DNA from: Acanthosoma haemorrhoidale
Lineage: Eukaryota; Arthropoda; Insecta; Hemiptera; Acanthosomatidae
Direction of reading: 5' to 3'
Length of the DNA stretch: 64,000 nt
Assembly: GCA_930367205.1 (NCBI GenBank)
Contig: OV884009.1
Location: 118,619,454 to 118,683,453 of the forward strand
Shown here: in pieces, positions 36,165 through 51,100 of the stretch
How the letters are laid out: every line of letters starts with the position of its first letter
Numbering within the stretch: position 1 is the first letter of the stretch
The notes under the pieces: generated by a model
Databases searched by the model: none
Told to the model about the DNA's origin: nothing
What the model saw: the letters and a program-made list of their open reading frames with translations, nothing else
Made by a program: the position numbers and the translations under genes

Positions 36165-37562
36165 TTAAGTAGTCAACTAAGTATCTTATATATTATATAA
36201 CAATATGGTATACTGATAGGTAGAGTGAAGTCAGTACAATTAACTAACCTCTTTTAATGGTTCTGCTTTACAAAAAGGATTCTCCATGTTTTAAAATTTT
36301 TAATACCATCAATTGGCAACAGAAGATTAAGGCTTAGAGCTGTCGAAAACGTTTTTGTTAAATAAACTTTCTGGTGGAAGACAGAGGAATTGTTATTAAT
36401 TATTAAATATCTAAACTATATTTTTTTAGTAATTGGCTGCTATGTACATGTTTACAGATATATGTAAGGATTCAAGACTTTTCTTTTTTGTTTCCGTCTA
36501 GTTTTCAATGATTTCTATTTTTCTAATATTAAAGAAGTGCACTTTTTTTTAAAGGTATTATGTATTTAAAAAAAAAATAGATTCAACAAACTCTGTTTGA
36601 TAATTATACTTACAATAAAAAAAAATCTTATTGATCAAGACAGCACAAATTATGCCGATAATAATCACAGGTTTCTAAAAATAAAAATATCATTGCTTAT
36701 CAAGGTCATATTTTATTATGCAAGCATATTTACAAAAATTGATAAAAAATGTTGTGAACTCTATGATGTTGCCTTTAATTTGAATTTGAAATTAGCGGGC
36801 ATAAAAGGGCGGGAAACAATTCGTGGATCACGGTTATGAAGGGATGGACATTATTTGTTGCCGTTCTAAATAATATTAATATTTATCATATAAATAATAT
36901 CAATGATTAAATTAAAATAGTTTAATATTGGATTTGATAACTTTAAAATAAGAAAAGTTAAAAATATGAGACAACTAGCATTGGAGGAAAGAAGGATGAA
37001 AAATCAAGAAGGCGAGACAAAGGACGCGGGAGCGTGTGTTGTTGTTCTGCTGGGATCCGGAGTTGATGTAATGTTGAGAGAAGAGAATAGAAGAACATGG
37101 TGAAACTTGAAGAAATATTATTTAATGGTAATTTAGCATATGGAAGAACAGTTGATGGAAAAAGAGTTTATAAAAGAAGAAGGATTGAGGTGATAGCAGC
37201 GGATATTCACTGATCCCGTGGCACAACAACAACAAACGAAGAAACTAGATGAAGTAAACAGAAAAGGACGTAAAATGTAGTAAATCTGGCCAGTCGCGAG
37301 TAATTTAAGGTAAAATAGAAATTTAATTAATAAACCATTGTTATTTGTCACAGACTTGCTTGTACATAAATTAATGAATAGTTTTGTAATTTAACAATTT
37401 TCCTTTTACCAGAATTCTTTTTTATGTTAACAGAACCTTTAAAAAACCTCAGATTGAATTAGAATAAACAATATATATAAAAACATAACAATATATTATA
37501 AAAGTTAATGGAAGTTATTAATTGCATTCCAATACTTTTTAACAGTAGTTCATCGATCATAA
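36165..37562. other. intergenic, 3' side of SMG9
   Basis: A+T-rich. Contains an imperfect inverted repeat of about 20 bp arms, GTTGTTGTTCTGCTGGGATC at 37038-37057 against GATCCCGTGGCACAACAACA from 37212, enclosing a G+C-richer patch of about 155 bp. No standard AATAAA was seen within 100 bases after the SMG9 stop on the minus strand. Confidence 0.45.
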
Positions 37563-37677
37563 TTATGAGTTGCCTAGCTCAATTTTAGCTGCAGCCTGTG
37601 ATGGGAGTAAACGGCCATATTCTGTATAGAAGTTTGACTTCTTAATATCTTCCCATATTTTAACTGTGTAGTGCCAC
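37563..37677 (-). CDS. SMG9: SMG9 exon 9 (last)
   Basis: Acceptor TTTTAG|G. Encodes [20 protein letters not shown], then [17 protein letters not shown] and TAA at 37565-37563. The tail runs some residues past the point where the human protein stops (after SRLLA). Confidence 0.92.
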
Positions 37678-40600
37678 CTAAAACAAGAAAAATAATAGCA
37701 ATTTCAGAAAGAAGTAAACATTTTATTTTTATAAACCAGTTCAATTGATTTACTGCTGGATTTTGCAACGATTTCTGAGCACTAAAACAGTTATTTTATT
37801 GATTTTATGTCTATTTATAATTGTGTCATGCCTCCTGGATGATGTGAACACAGCTGTATTATTAGCAAAGAGACCCAACTGGACCTCTTTGGTTGTAGGA
37901 ATGTCATTGACAAAGGTAATGAACAGAGTTGACAATAAGATGGATCCTTGTAGTAGCCTGGCCGAGATTTTTATGACGGGCTTGGAAAACCCATAATGAA
38001 TCATTTTAAAAAGCAGACTCTCATGCCAGACAAGCATTTTCCAGATCAACAGTGTTTTTTAATACTGAAATTACAAGTGACCTACAACTCCAGCTAACTG
38101 ACCATTTTCAAAACCAAGCTGTCCTTCCTCATTAGGTTTTTCGAATTTATAAAGTATTTGATTTCCTTTAGTATTACGTTTTCAAATAATTTACAATTAC
38201 TTAAAATTAACTAAGCTTAAATCAAATCTTTAAAAATATATATATGTACATGCTTCCTTCTATTACACACACATGTTATAAATTTAATAGAAATTGAAGA
38301 TGATGAGGATCCCAAGTGTTTTTGTTTAATTAGGCATGGTATGAGCCAAGTATATCTTTTTCCTGTATTTCTGTCATTAGAATGACTTAGATTTAATTTG
38401 GGTATACGATTACATACCAACATAAATAAAAAATATAAATAAACAAACCAATTCTTTTCTGACAGGGGTGCCTGTGTGAGTGGCATAGGAGGCAAACTCA
38501 AAAGCTGCTTTCTCATTTTCTTCATTAACTCATCATATTGAAAATTCAAATTGAATCCTTTAGTTTGGCCTAAAATGTAATAGAAACAAATGAAGACATT
38601 AAGATAAAGCAAAGTAGTAGTAATAAATATTATTTTTAAGTAAGCTGGGCTTATGCTTGCCTAGGGTATTTTAGAAATTATAGCTGATGCTCTAGGTAGG
38701 GGTCTTTTTATTCTATAGTGGTGCCTTTTTCCAACACGCTCTTTTAATAGATAATCTAGTATGCACATTGCCTTTTCAATCATATCTTTAATAATGACAA
38801 ATAAAGCCTGACATCTCTTTGTCTTCTATTCGAAGTAATCCAATTGATGTTCCCAGTATTTATGCAGAAGATTATTGGTGATTGTAAACAAGCGGATCAG
38901 ATCGAGCCGGAAGGAAATTAAATTAAAAATGTGGACTGTATATAAGGGGATTAATAAATTTAATTAGTTAAACTGCCATTAACCCAGAATGAAATACATT
39001 TAAAAATGAAATAAATAATAATGAAAGAAAAAGTGGCCACATTGTGAGAACAGCTAATATTAGAACTAATAAAAATAACATATTAACAACTAATAAAAAT
39101 AATTACAACTACGGATCAATGGGTCCAAATAAAATGAATTCTTCAAAATTTAATGTCTATTAAATGGCTATATCAAATGAATAAAGTATATTATAGAACA
39201 TATTTGTCCTAAAGCTGCACAGTCCTGAGTTGCGTGTTAAACTTTATCTCCCAACTGGAGATAGAAATTAGTCCATCAGACTGCAGATGTCCTGAGATAT
39301 GTTGACATATCAATTGGTACACAGACCAAGGAAGTCATCAATGCTGAGATGCTCTCTCTTGGGCCTTCTAGTGCAGACCCGCTCCATATGAGGCTAGAGA
39401 GAGGGGGTTCCCCCCAAGCCTGGTAACATAGCACAACACTCAATTCACACATATATATATATATACAGTTTTAGTGTAATAATAGCATTACTAAGCTCAT
39501 TATTGCTGAAGGGAAAATCGAGTTTAGATTTTGCTGCTTGGCCCTTATTTAGATGTTGTTTCAACTTCTTTCCTCTTAATTGGGTCTACCTGGATTTTCC
39601 CCTTATTTCTCAAATGATTCATTAGGAGATCTGCTGCAGCTTTTCCAGGAAGAAGTTTATTGACATTTTCAAATGTTAAAGAACTACATTTAGTATGGCC
39701 TCTTGCAAATATTTTTGTCAATTCAAAGCTTAGTTCATTGTCTATGTTTAAATATTCTGTTTTCTTAGATGCCTGAATCTCCATTTAAATATGATGAAGC
39801 ATTTTTTAGTTTTATGTTGACGTCCTCAAGCCCCCCACACCTCCTGCAGCATCTCCAATGCTTGTCAGTTCCTTATCTCTCTCTCTCTCTCTCCCCTTCA
39901 CTCCCTCCCTTTCTCTCTCTGCTTCTCCATGTCAAACAATGAAGCATAAGTCTATGGTGAAAGGGAGGAAACAAGGTATAAATATGGATATTAAAAAATG
40001 TGTTTTTTGTGAAGTGTATATACATTTCTAAAATATAATCATTTACATTAATCACACCATGTCTATTACAGAACAAACCATCAATTATATAAGACCCAGC
40101 TGAACCCTTCAATGCCCACACCTGCTTTATTTATCTGTGTGTGGGGGGGGGGTGGAGCAGTTTACTATCATACTATTTCATGCTAATTATTTTTGATTTA
40201 CTCACTTCCAAAATCAAAATGGGGTAATGCGAATAAGTTAACTGGTTCTCCGCAGAATTCTGGGTTGAGTGACTTCATGATTGAACCAGTGCCTATTCCA
40301 ATACCATTGGAGATCGGCAGTTTAGAGCCAGAAAATGCTCCTTTGTAACACTCCTTTTAAAAAAAATGAATAAATTATAATAAACACATAAATTAACTGT
40401 AAAACCAATTACTAAAATGTTCTGTGATACAGTAAGTAAATTTCAACATACCTGCAGAAACCTTATGTTATGGCGATTGAAGGCCTTGATGTCAGCTTTG
40501 TTATGAATGAAAACCAAATAAGGAAAATAATCCAAACTATTTTCATCATCAGCTTGGAGAGCGGCAGAAGGCTTCAGCATTTCTGCTACTTGTACAAATC

Positions 40601-42141
40601 TGAGTAAAAATACATTTATGGATTAGTTTCATTTTTATGCAGAAAACAGAATCATGTTTTCTTTAACTAATTAATAAATTGCACTTTCTATACTATGAAA
40701 TTAATAAATCTTAAAATAATTTGAAAGGCTCTTTTCTTTTTCAAAATATATTGAATGGGGGGGGGGGGGTGCAGTATTTAACATAGCACACAGCTCATTT
40801 ACCTTTCCTAATTACTTTAACTTGCCATCTAATAAATCTCTTGAGAGTACATCACATAAGTTAACTAAAAAAAATAATAGCAGTTCTATTAACATACGCA
40901 TTGCATAATCCTCCTCAACTTCATTGAAAAAAAAATAGCAAAGTTTTCAAAAATATAAAATTTATAAACCTCGTATTTCATATAAATTCTTATATAAGTA
41001 AAATAATATTATTTTTTATATTTCCGTGAAATCTATATTCTAACTGAATTACAGAACAATTTTAAGGAAATGTCGTTTGAAAAAAAAAATGTATTACCGG
41101 AATTACTCTATTGCTCTTTTCTTTGTGAAACTTACAAATTTACACATTATGGGTTATTCATTATGCTTCTTACGTCAAAGTAAAATATAACTAAAATTTT
41201 ATCAATTTACGGTCCAAGACTTTTTCTTAATAATTAGACTTTTTGGCTTAGTTTGGAAAATAATGAATAGAGTTCAATAAAATATCAAGGATATGAAAAA
41301 AAAAAAAGTAACATGCTATGAATTACTTAGTTTCAAGATAAAACTAGGAACTTGGCTAAATAACTCTATTAGCTTCAATTATTTTACTTCTTCAAATAAT
41401 TTTAAGTTATCGAATTGCAATTACTTTTAATTTCTATAACAAAAACAAAACACCTAACATGCAGATAAACTCATATATCGCACATGAAACATGAATCCGT
41501 CAATGAGAATTCTATTTTTTAGACATTAGAAAAGAAATATGAGAAACGGATGATAGCTAAACTTGAATTATTAACAAGTTGGAAAATATTAGAGGAACGT
41601 TGTAAGCCAACTCATTTTGCCAAAAATACAATCAAAATGACCTAAGGGTCTCATTTATCTTTATTCTAAAAAATTACAATTGGTTGATAAGAAATGTTTA
41701 CGGATTCTTATTCAGAAAATTGTCATTATTAAACTTCTTCAATGATTGCCGCTTTCCTCTGGAAACTAAATCATAAATAAAATAAAATTGTAAGCAATTA
41801 GCTTGTAATAAAACTTGTAATATGGGTAATCCAGCTCACACTTTGGACACTGAGTGGATGATACATAGGATTCAGGCATTTAACACAAAACTGATACTTT
41901 GTGCTCCCTAGTATGCATATCCAACCTGCACTTCATGCTCACAGAGGACCGTAAACTTTTATCAGGTACACTAATTGTATTTTTTTAAAGCATATTTATT
42001 GAATCTGTTATAAAAAATTTAGATGTGAGGAAGAATTTACAGCCCTAACATGGGTGACTTGAATTTAGAGCCCCTGAGCATCACCAATTCCCCAACCAAT
42101 TTGAACCCTCCTCTTCATCGTAATGCAGCTTAATGTGCGTA

Positions 42142-42179
<38 letters not shown>

Positions 42180-45100
42180 GAACGAATCCATGTTCAGCCC
42201 ATATTAATTTACAAGTAATTGGAAAAATAGACGATGGAATATGTTGAATTTTGTTTGAAGGTTGGGAGGTGTGAAGATTGATGTTAATTTTATGTATACA
42301 TTTTACTATAAACAAAATATTTTTATGGATTATTGATAATTAAACAATAATTATACCTGATCAAGTCATTGTCTAATTCACTGTCCTGAATTAATAATAT
42401 TATATGACAAATAGAAAATAGTAGTCCAGCAAATTGAAGAGATTGAATTTCTAATTCGTTTTCTACTTCATCCCCAGATTTTCTATTGAGGAGAGCAAAA
42501 GAAAGAAGGGGCTCAGTATCGAGAAATATGATCCTCTCAGGAGTCACAAATGCATCAATTCCTTCTGTCCCTGGCAAGCTTGTTTCAGGGTGCGAAGAAA
42601 CATGAAAAACAGCTTCTCTATAATAAAACACTAATGATGTTAGAATATTTACTATACATGTTTAATAATAATAATAATAATATCCCTTAAGGACAAACAT
42701 TTATTTTACATAAAGTGGGATCTTTGACAATATTAGTCCCTTCAAATATTTATAATGTTAAGAAAAATAAAATATATGAAATAAGAAAAGAAAAAAATGT
42801 ATATACAAATAAAAAACATCTAGAATTAAAAATAAAAGTAAATAAAAATAATATGAAGAAAATAAAACAAGAGCTTGCTAGAGAACTAAAAATAAAATAT
42901 CTACACAAATACACACACAAATTCCCATTTGGGTATTCCATTCACAAATAAATATGTAAAAATAATGTAGCGATTTGTGTATTTAACAAAATTGTTATTT
43001 GTTAGATTGATGCAGAGATGTTTTGAATGGAGTGTTCTGACCTGGCCCCAGACAGGTCTCTTTTGCAGCCCTTATGAATGAGTTAGTAAGTGAGTCAGCA
43101 GCTATGAGGTCGAGTGTTGGGAGGCACAAGAGGTCACCACAGACAAAGATGACAATATAGAGCAAGAAGTAAGATCATCAGTGCAAGAATATTCTTTTTT
43201 CTTATTAGGTATTTATTATTTTAATATTTAATGGTAATTGTGTAATATTTAAAGAATAAACTAATGTATGCACTAAGAATCATCACAAACCTTTTATATT
43301 TTAACTTGAAATAAACTATTATTCGTTACGAAATTTTATTCTTTACCTCTTAATAAATAAAATACTAAAACTATATTTTAAAATTGTAGGAATCACTACA
43401 ATACATATGTTGTGGTAACATAACCACTTCCAAAACTAAGGAGAAGTTACCCTCTCCTTAGATCGGAGCAACAGAATACAGTAATCCCTTAACATTTGTG
43501 TGAGTTATGTCCTAGGAAACCTCACGAATGCTATCTTCCTATATAAATAGGAGGATAACGTATTATGATGGCCGATAAAGACAAAGACACATCCGATTTA
43601 TTTCAATGTACTTTTTTTTATAATTTTTGATTGAAGCACGTGCATAATTTACAAATCTATTTATGCCGTGTATGTAGACTGACACTGCTTGGAAGGGACA
43701 CCTTCCTCCAACAACAGATTCAGTGGAACCACAACCTTACTGGTGGCAATCCCACCTCGTTCTAGTCTGCTCTCTCTCTCCATTTCACACTCGCTTATGA
43801 GATATAGTCGGATTTCACAAACCTTTAAATACCAAGAGTGGATTCGTGATCATTCAAATACCACATAAACTGCCTTCACCCCTACTCCTGATCATTGTGC
43901 ACTGCTGGAGCACACCTTCTTCAATGTGGAGTCAGATAGTTCAACATTAAGGCTGGTCACCATACAGCTAGTAAGGTCAGACCAAAACTTACCTCTTTTT
44001 CCGCCACCAGATTTAGGTCATTGAGACCCCTTTGGTGACACCCAAAATTTACATATCTAGATTTACACATTAAAAAATAAAATAAATTAAAAATACCCTA
44101 AGCAGATATATATTTCTGCAGAACAGTAATCTACATTATATAATTGGAATGTTATAAAAATTAACACTTTTTCATTAATTACCACTATTTACAATTTCTT
44201 ATTTGTTTGTGATAGCAAATAACTAAATAATCTCGATTTGAGCACATTTAATGAAGGCAAATGGAGGGTGGAAGGGAGTTCCAGAAGTATATTGTGATTA
44301 TGACGAAGGCATAGTGGTTGTATGGGGGATACATATAACATTGGATGGATTGTCGTTAGTGGTGTAAATGAATGACTGCGTGGGTATTAAATATTGAGAA
44401 CAGGAATGATGGTTGTTGGGTAAGGAAGAGTTTGTACAGGAAGGTGCCTAGGAAGTATTAGCGACAATGATATAGAGCAAGCCATTTCAACAGAGAATAA
44501 AAGGGGGTTATTCTATAAACTATTTAACAACCCAGTATGAATCTAATGCATGCCTTGACCACTCGTTTAAGCTTTGTTTCTAAGGCTACACCAAGTCCAT
44601 TGTGCATAAGAGAACAATAGTCTAAGTGAGATAGGAAATAAGATTAACTCAGACAGAGGAAGGCAGAAAGTTGTACAGTTTCCTAAGTCGCACTGAGGAG
44701 GCAATGATTTTTTTTTTTTTGAGATGGCTGCGTGGTTCTTTTTAAGTGTTGTTGATGAGAATTCCTAGGTCTAGATTCATAAAGTACTTAAACTGAGTTT
44801 ATTTTTTAAAATTGCATGAAATTTAACTTCACATCGCAGCTCCAAAAGCAGGTATGTATGTTTTTTCGCGGGATACTATTGAGCAAAAAAGCTGTTACCC
44901 CTCCATTTTAAATGCAAGTGTGATTCATTATCATGGAAACTAGACTTCCATAAATTTATACTCCAGATTTGTTTTTGTAATAAAACTTTGGAGTAGACTT
45001 TGTTAAGGCTATTTAAATGTTAGGAATCAGATTTGCATGGTCAATCAAGGTATGAACAACTAAATTGGTTATAATTTATATCTATCACCTAACTAGTCAT

Positions 45101-48100
45101 TCTTTTATGCTGTTATCAGGATCATACACACACACATATTATATGTCAGAAAGATGTCTCAATAAATTTAATGATAATTGGCATCTTCATTTTATCACAA
45201 AAATTTACTTAACACCCACAATTTAATCACTTTATAATTAACATTTTTTTTTTTTTTACAGATCAGGCTACCCACCTGCCAATGAAATGAAGCTGGCTGA
45301 CAGTGAAATTCAGGTCAGCCTAGGGTAAGGCTGATTGGACCCACCAGTTTACAAGAAGCTGAATAAGAAAGTCATTAGGTTAATGTGACTAATAAAAAAA
45401 AAAAGAAGTAAATACAATGGGTTATAGTGTTTTTAATTGCAACTCAATAATAGTTTTTTCCTCAGGGAAAGCCCTTGAATGGGAAACTTGAAAAACAGAA
45501 TGCAAAAATGGGTTTGAAAAAAACAACTTTTTTCATCACTCTTGTTTAAATATGTTGCAAACAAATTCTTTAGAGACTTGTATGAAATAATAAAAAAGGA
45601 TCGATAAGTTTTAGAACAAAATTACTTGATAAATTTAGTGGGCAGATATAAATTGTTAATTTTACTTACTTAGCCTGAGAGTTGACCAGTTGGGACATAA
45701 TAGTAGATTTTCCAACACTTTGGTATCCAAGGCAACCAATCACCAGAAAATCAGAGGAATCTGTAAGATGGTCCATAATAGAGTCTGATACTGTTAACGT
45801 GTCAGGTGTAATTAGTTTTATACATGATTTCATTTCTGTTGCGGTCGGTAGTAAGGCTGCCACTATAAAAAAAATTCACAATTATTCTTTAATAAATCAC
45901 AACTTATTATTTTAAGAAATAATTCTTATGTTGCAACATAAAACAAAAAAATAAAACATATTAAAAATGTTTTCAACAATGGTACAAGCAGTGTGCATAA
46001 GTACAAGTACATGATTGATTTTCCTTTAGTTGTACTTTATTATTATTATTCATATTATTTGATATTGCAAATAATATGAATAATAATAAAGTGGTTTTTT
46101 TCTGTCTTAGTGCTAAATATGGTGTCATGGTATATGTTTATAGGGTTCATGACATATGGTTTGAATGATGATTTTCATCAATTTTTTAATTAATAAAATA
46201 GGTTTTGCTCTTTTATGATTGAATAACCTTTAAAGTCTTTTGTTCACACTTTGTTTGGAAAAAAGGGTGGTTTTGCATCTGCGTATGCAGCACGAGGAAT
46301 ATTATATTGTTAATTTTGCTCATTGTATTTTAGGTCATATATTGTAAAAAAATTTTTAAATAAAAGTGGTTTTGAAAAAAAAAAAGGTGCGACTCTTACA
46401 CCAATAAATATGGTAATTCTAATACTCAATTCTATCGATTCTAATGTTGAGTCAGGGCCTAACAACTAAAAAAGGCCCAGGAGACCTGAAGCTCTTTGTG
46501 TAAGCATCTCATAAAATGTGAAATTATAATATGGTAGCTGCAAATTAATTAGAAAGCAATGAATGATTAAACAAAATGAGTGATTGAACAGTTACATTTA
46601 AAATAGGCATGCATATTGGGTGAGGATCAAGTATTGTGTTGGTTAGTGGAGTAAAAATTAATTGGGGTTTGTGTGTACCTATTTTCAGTGGTTGGGGGGT
46701 TAATAATGTTAATTAAGATATTGATGAGATAGATTTTTGTACCATCTGCCCTTAAGCACAGAGTTCCCTGGATCTTTGCCAATCTCTTTCTATCGCGGTG
46801 GAATAGGTCCATTCAGTCTTTGATGTGAAGATGATTACTGGTCCTTACATTTCCAGTTGTGAGGTTAAGGGAGGATCCAACCAATCCCTAATTGCAGGAC
46901 ATCGGTGGGGGATTAGATGTGTGGCGTACCATTGACCATCAATGTAGAACATACGAAGTGTTGGTGTGGAGGGGGCAGCTAATAACGCCCACAAAAGCCT
47001 AACGAGCATACATTGGCAACGCCACATCAAACAACTACATTTCACAAATCAAACTACAATGATAGTGTCAATAATCAGCATTTATAAAAATAAATACCAT
47101 CTTGCTTGAAATATGAGAAAATGTCATGGGTGGGAAAAATTAATACACAGTAAACTTTCAACATTCAAAATGATTACATTGTAATTTTGGCTCATGATTA
47201 TCAGTATTATGTAAACCAAATACACTGTCCCACAAAAAATGGTGCACTAAGAAAAATGAAAATATTTGCTTCCTAATAGAATATTTTGGCTTTTGATTCT
47301 TATTTAATTAATACTAAACAGTGATGGGGAGCTATAAATATGAAGGAAAAACCCAATAAATATTCAAAAAATTTAATTAAAAAAATTATACAGAAATTTT
47401 TATTTCATTTTCTCGTGTAACTGATCTCTAAAAATTTAGCAAAAGGTTTTTCTTGAGTTTTTTTTCTAATTTTAATTTAAAAAGTGGTTTTGACGATCGA
47501 ACAAATAGCCTGTATCATTGCTATAGTGGAATACAGTCTAAGCCAAAGATATGCAGCCTGTGTATTGGGTTTACCTGAAACTAATGTTTGGAGAGCAATT
47601 ACATGATAGCATGAGACAGGTTTGTGCAATTGCAAGTTGGCTGTGTGTGACAGACCCCAGAGATAATTGGTTTATTGTACTACACACGCTTCAAAATCAG
47701 TTTTCAACTGCTACTGAGACTACTCAACTTCTTCGTACAACTCGGGGAGTAGCAATATCTGCAGAAATGGTTAGAAGACTTGCTGAAGTGAATTTAAACC
47801 CTCAGAGACCGGCATCAGGGCCATTATTGACCAGAGAACATCAAACTAAAATCAGTTACACAAGAAATAAAACCAGAAATTTCTGTATAATTTTTTGAAT
47901 ATTTTTGGGTTTTTCCTTCATATAGTTGTTAAGTGCTGACTCAGCTCGCTATCAGCTCCTTATCATAATGCTGACCACTGTCCTTTCCTATCCTATATAT
48001 GAGCTCCTTGCTTAGAGATAAGCAATCCCCTTCTGTGATTCCATTGAGTACATTCATCTAGTAGCTTAGCCATTTAATATTTTATTTCAACTTAGTGTAG

Positions 48101-51100
48101 TGTAAATCAAATAAAGTTCTTTTTTAAAAGATCTACTGCTTTATAGTTGCTTTAATTGGCGCCCGAACAGGGACCTGAGGGTATTTCAGACAACCGAGAT
48201 TTTATTTCGATTATCGACAACCCATAGAACTCAACCGTCTTCACTCTACAAGAAGGACGTCACTGTGGGGCAAGGGCTCAACAAACCGACTTCAGAAGAG
48301 GAACTGCCGATATTTTCAAATATCCTACGCTCAGGGCAAGAAACATTGGCAACCACCAGAGCTGTAAGAAGCCTTAGAAGGAACCTCTTAGGACGAAGAA
48401 CTCTACACCAGGTGAAAACAACCTTGTATTAAATTTAATTTTTATTTTTTATGTATTATATATGTCTTTAGTCGATAGACTTAACTCTATTAGAAATATT
48501 TCAAACGAAACAAGCGTAGAAATGGAACACGAGAAAATTAAAAATAGCGATTGCACATTCATTCCAATTTATAATGGGAAAACGGAAAACCTTATATTAT
48601 ACATTAACAACGTGACTTACTACTATCTAGATTTTGTCAAGCTGATAACCCGAATAGAGTAAGAAATGAAGAACTTATTCTTATGTGTGCTAAAACCAAA
48701 TTAGAAGGGAACGCTAAAATCGCGACATTCGACAAACAGTTTAACTCAGTAATAGACCTACTCGAATTTCTTAGGCGACACTACCAGGACAATTGATCAA
48801 TTTGCCAATTAGCTCGAGAAATCTCCAACACAAAACCCTGACACAATGAAAACCCAATCGAATACATAGAACGGTTACAACAAAAAAGATGCGACCTATA
48901 CTCGAGAATTTATACGGACAATGAAATACGAGAGAAAGACCAACAAATCGAGCGCTATGACAATGACATTAGTCAGGAAGCAGTTAAGAACTTACACCCG
49001 ACCGTAGCAATATTTCTACAAAACATACGATCCACAACTTTAAATGACGTGTACAATATTTTAAGGAAAGCCTCATTCGTGGTAGAACAAATATATGGGA
49101 ACCAAATATTTAATAAAGATGCGACAGAAGAAAAACCGAGACAACACTATAATAATAAACAATTTAATAAATCACAACAACAATACCGACAAAGAGCACA
49201 TAACAATTATCAGGGATATAAAGGCAATAACTTTAACCCTAACTTTCAACAATACAAACGGTATAATAATAACAACGCGCAACCCCAACAACAAAGATAC
49301 AATTACCAACATAATAATAATAATAACAACGCACAACCCCAACAACAAAGATACAATTACCAACAACAATGGAATCCGCAGGCACAACATAACTATTTTA
49401 ATCAACCGCAACAAAATCAAGTACAGAATCAACCGGTAATTAATCAAGCTTACCCACAGACAGTTTCAATGCGTACCGTTAGTGACAGAGCACATCACAT
49501 TGAAAACGACAAGGACAAAATAATTCTAGAACTACAAGAGAGACTAGACTGCGTGGAAAACCATTTTTTAGACTCAGGACAGATACAAACCGATCCGCCT
49601 CCCTTAGAGGGGAAGGAACAATTTTAAATAATAAAACAATCCACCTCCCTTATAGGAGCAGGACCAATCTTAAATAATAATAAAACAATCCACCTCCCTT
49701 ATAGGAGCAGGACCAATCTTAAATAATAATAAAATAATAAAACAATCCACCTCCTTTAGAGGAGCAGGACCAATTTTAGAAAATAAGAATAAAAGAGACC
49801 AAACGTATTCGGAAAATAAATTAGAAAATAAGAAAAAAAAGAGACCAAACATACTTGGAAAATAGAGACCAAACATACTCGGAAAATAGAGACCAAACAT
49901 ACTCGGAAAATAAATTAGGAAATAATAAACAAAATACGGTGAATAAACAATGCGAAGAACTGCATTATACAAATGACTTACCGTACATAATAGATTTTAA
50001 GAATAACAAGTGGTTGATAAATATGGGTGCGACAAAAAACTATATACACCCAGACATAGTAAAAAAACATAACTTTACATTAATAAAAAAAGAATTTTCT
50101 ATCAAAACGCCCACGGGTTACGACGGTAATTCAAGTGTCAAGGTCAATATCAAAAATGCATTAGGTATAGACCAAATGATCGAATTCTTAGTTTATCCAT
50201 TTTCTAATAGATTCGATATCCTATTAGGTTTTGAAACAATGAAGGATTTAAAGATGAATATAAATTGTATGGAAAATCACATAGTGATCGGAAACAATAA
50301 ATTCAGATTTAAAGATTCAAAAAATGAAATAAACCTAATGGATAACGAGGAGGAAATAAAGAACATACTAAGAACGGAACACTTACCGACATACTTATCT
50401 AATAACTTAATAAAAATAATTTCAAATAATGGGGAGATAACAAAAAGGGAAAACGAGAAACTCCAAGCAACTAATTTAATAAAGCACCGAATAAATACAA
50501 AAAACAATGACCCAATTTATACAAGAAATTATAGGTCCCCGAGCAATTCAAAAGTCAGATAAAAGATGAAGTACAAAAATTGTTAAGGGATGGAATAATC
50601 AGAAAAAGCAATTCACCTTATAACTCGCCACTATGGATAGTGCCGAAAAAGATGGATGCTAGTGGAATTAAGAAAGTGAGAATGGTCATAGACTACCGCA
50701 AACTTAATTCAGAAACCACCAATGATAAATTCCCCTTACCAAATATAGAAGATGTACTAAATAAACTTAAAGGAGCAAAATATTTTACGACAATAGATCT
50801 AACCTCAGGTTTCCACCAAATACCCATGTAAAAAGAATCGATACCCAAAACAGCTTTTAGCACAGACGACGGACATTACGAATTCGTAAGGATGCCGTTT
50901 GGTTTATGTAACGCACCACCAACCTTTCAATGATTAACATGGTATGATTAACATGGCTATAGAAAATTTACCTAGAACCATGGCGTATATTGACGATATA
51001 ATAATTTATTCAAAAAACGAGGAAGAACACTTGAAAGATATCGAAAGGGTTCTACAAACATTAAAGAAAAACAATTTAAGTATACAATTAGACTAAACAG

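Noticed and set aside
42715..42951. 78-codon open frame in SMG9 intron 4
   Set aside because: Almost entirely Lys, Asn, Ile and Glu from A-rich DNA; the opposite strand is equally open. Low complexity.
49095..49447. Alternative frames over the Gag N/Q-rich tail
   Set aside because: Shadow frames of the AAC/CAA repeats; they carry no independent motif.
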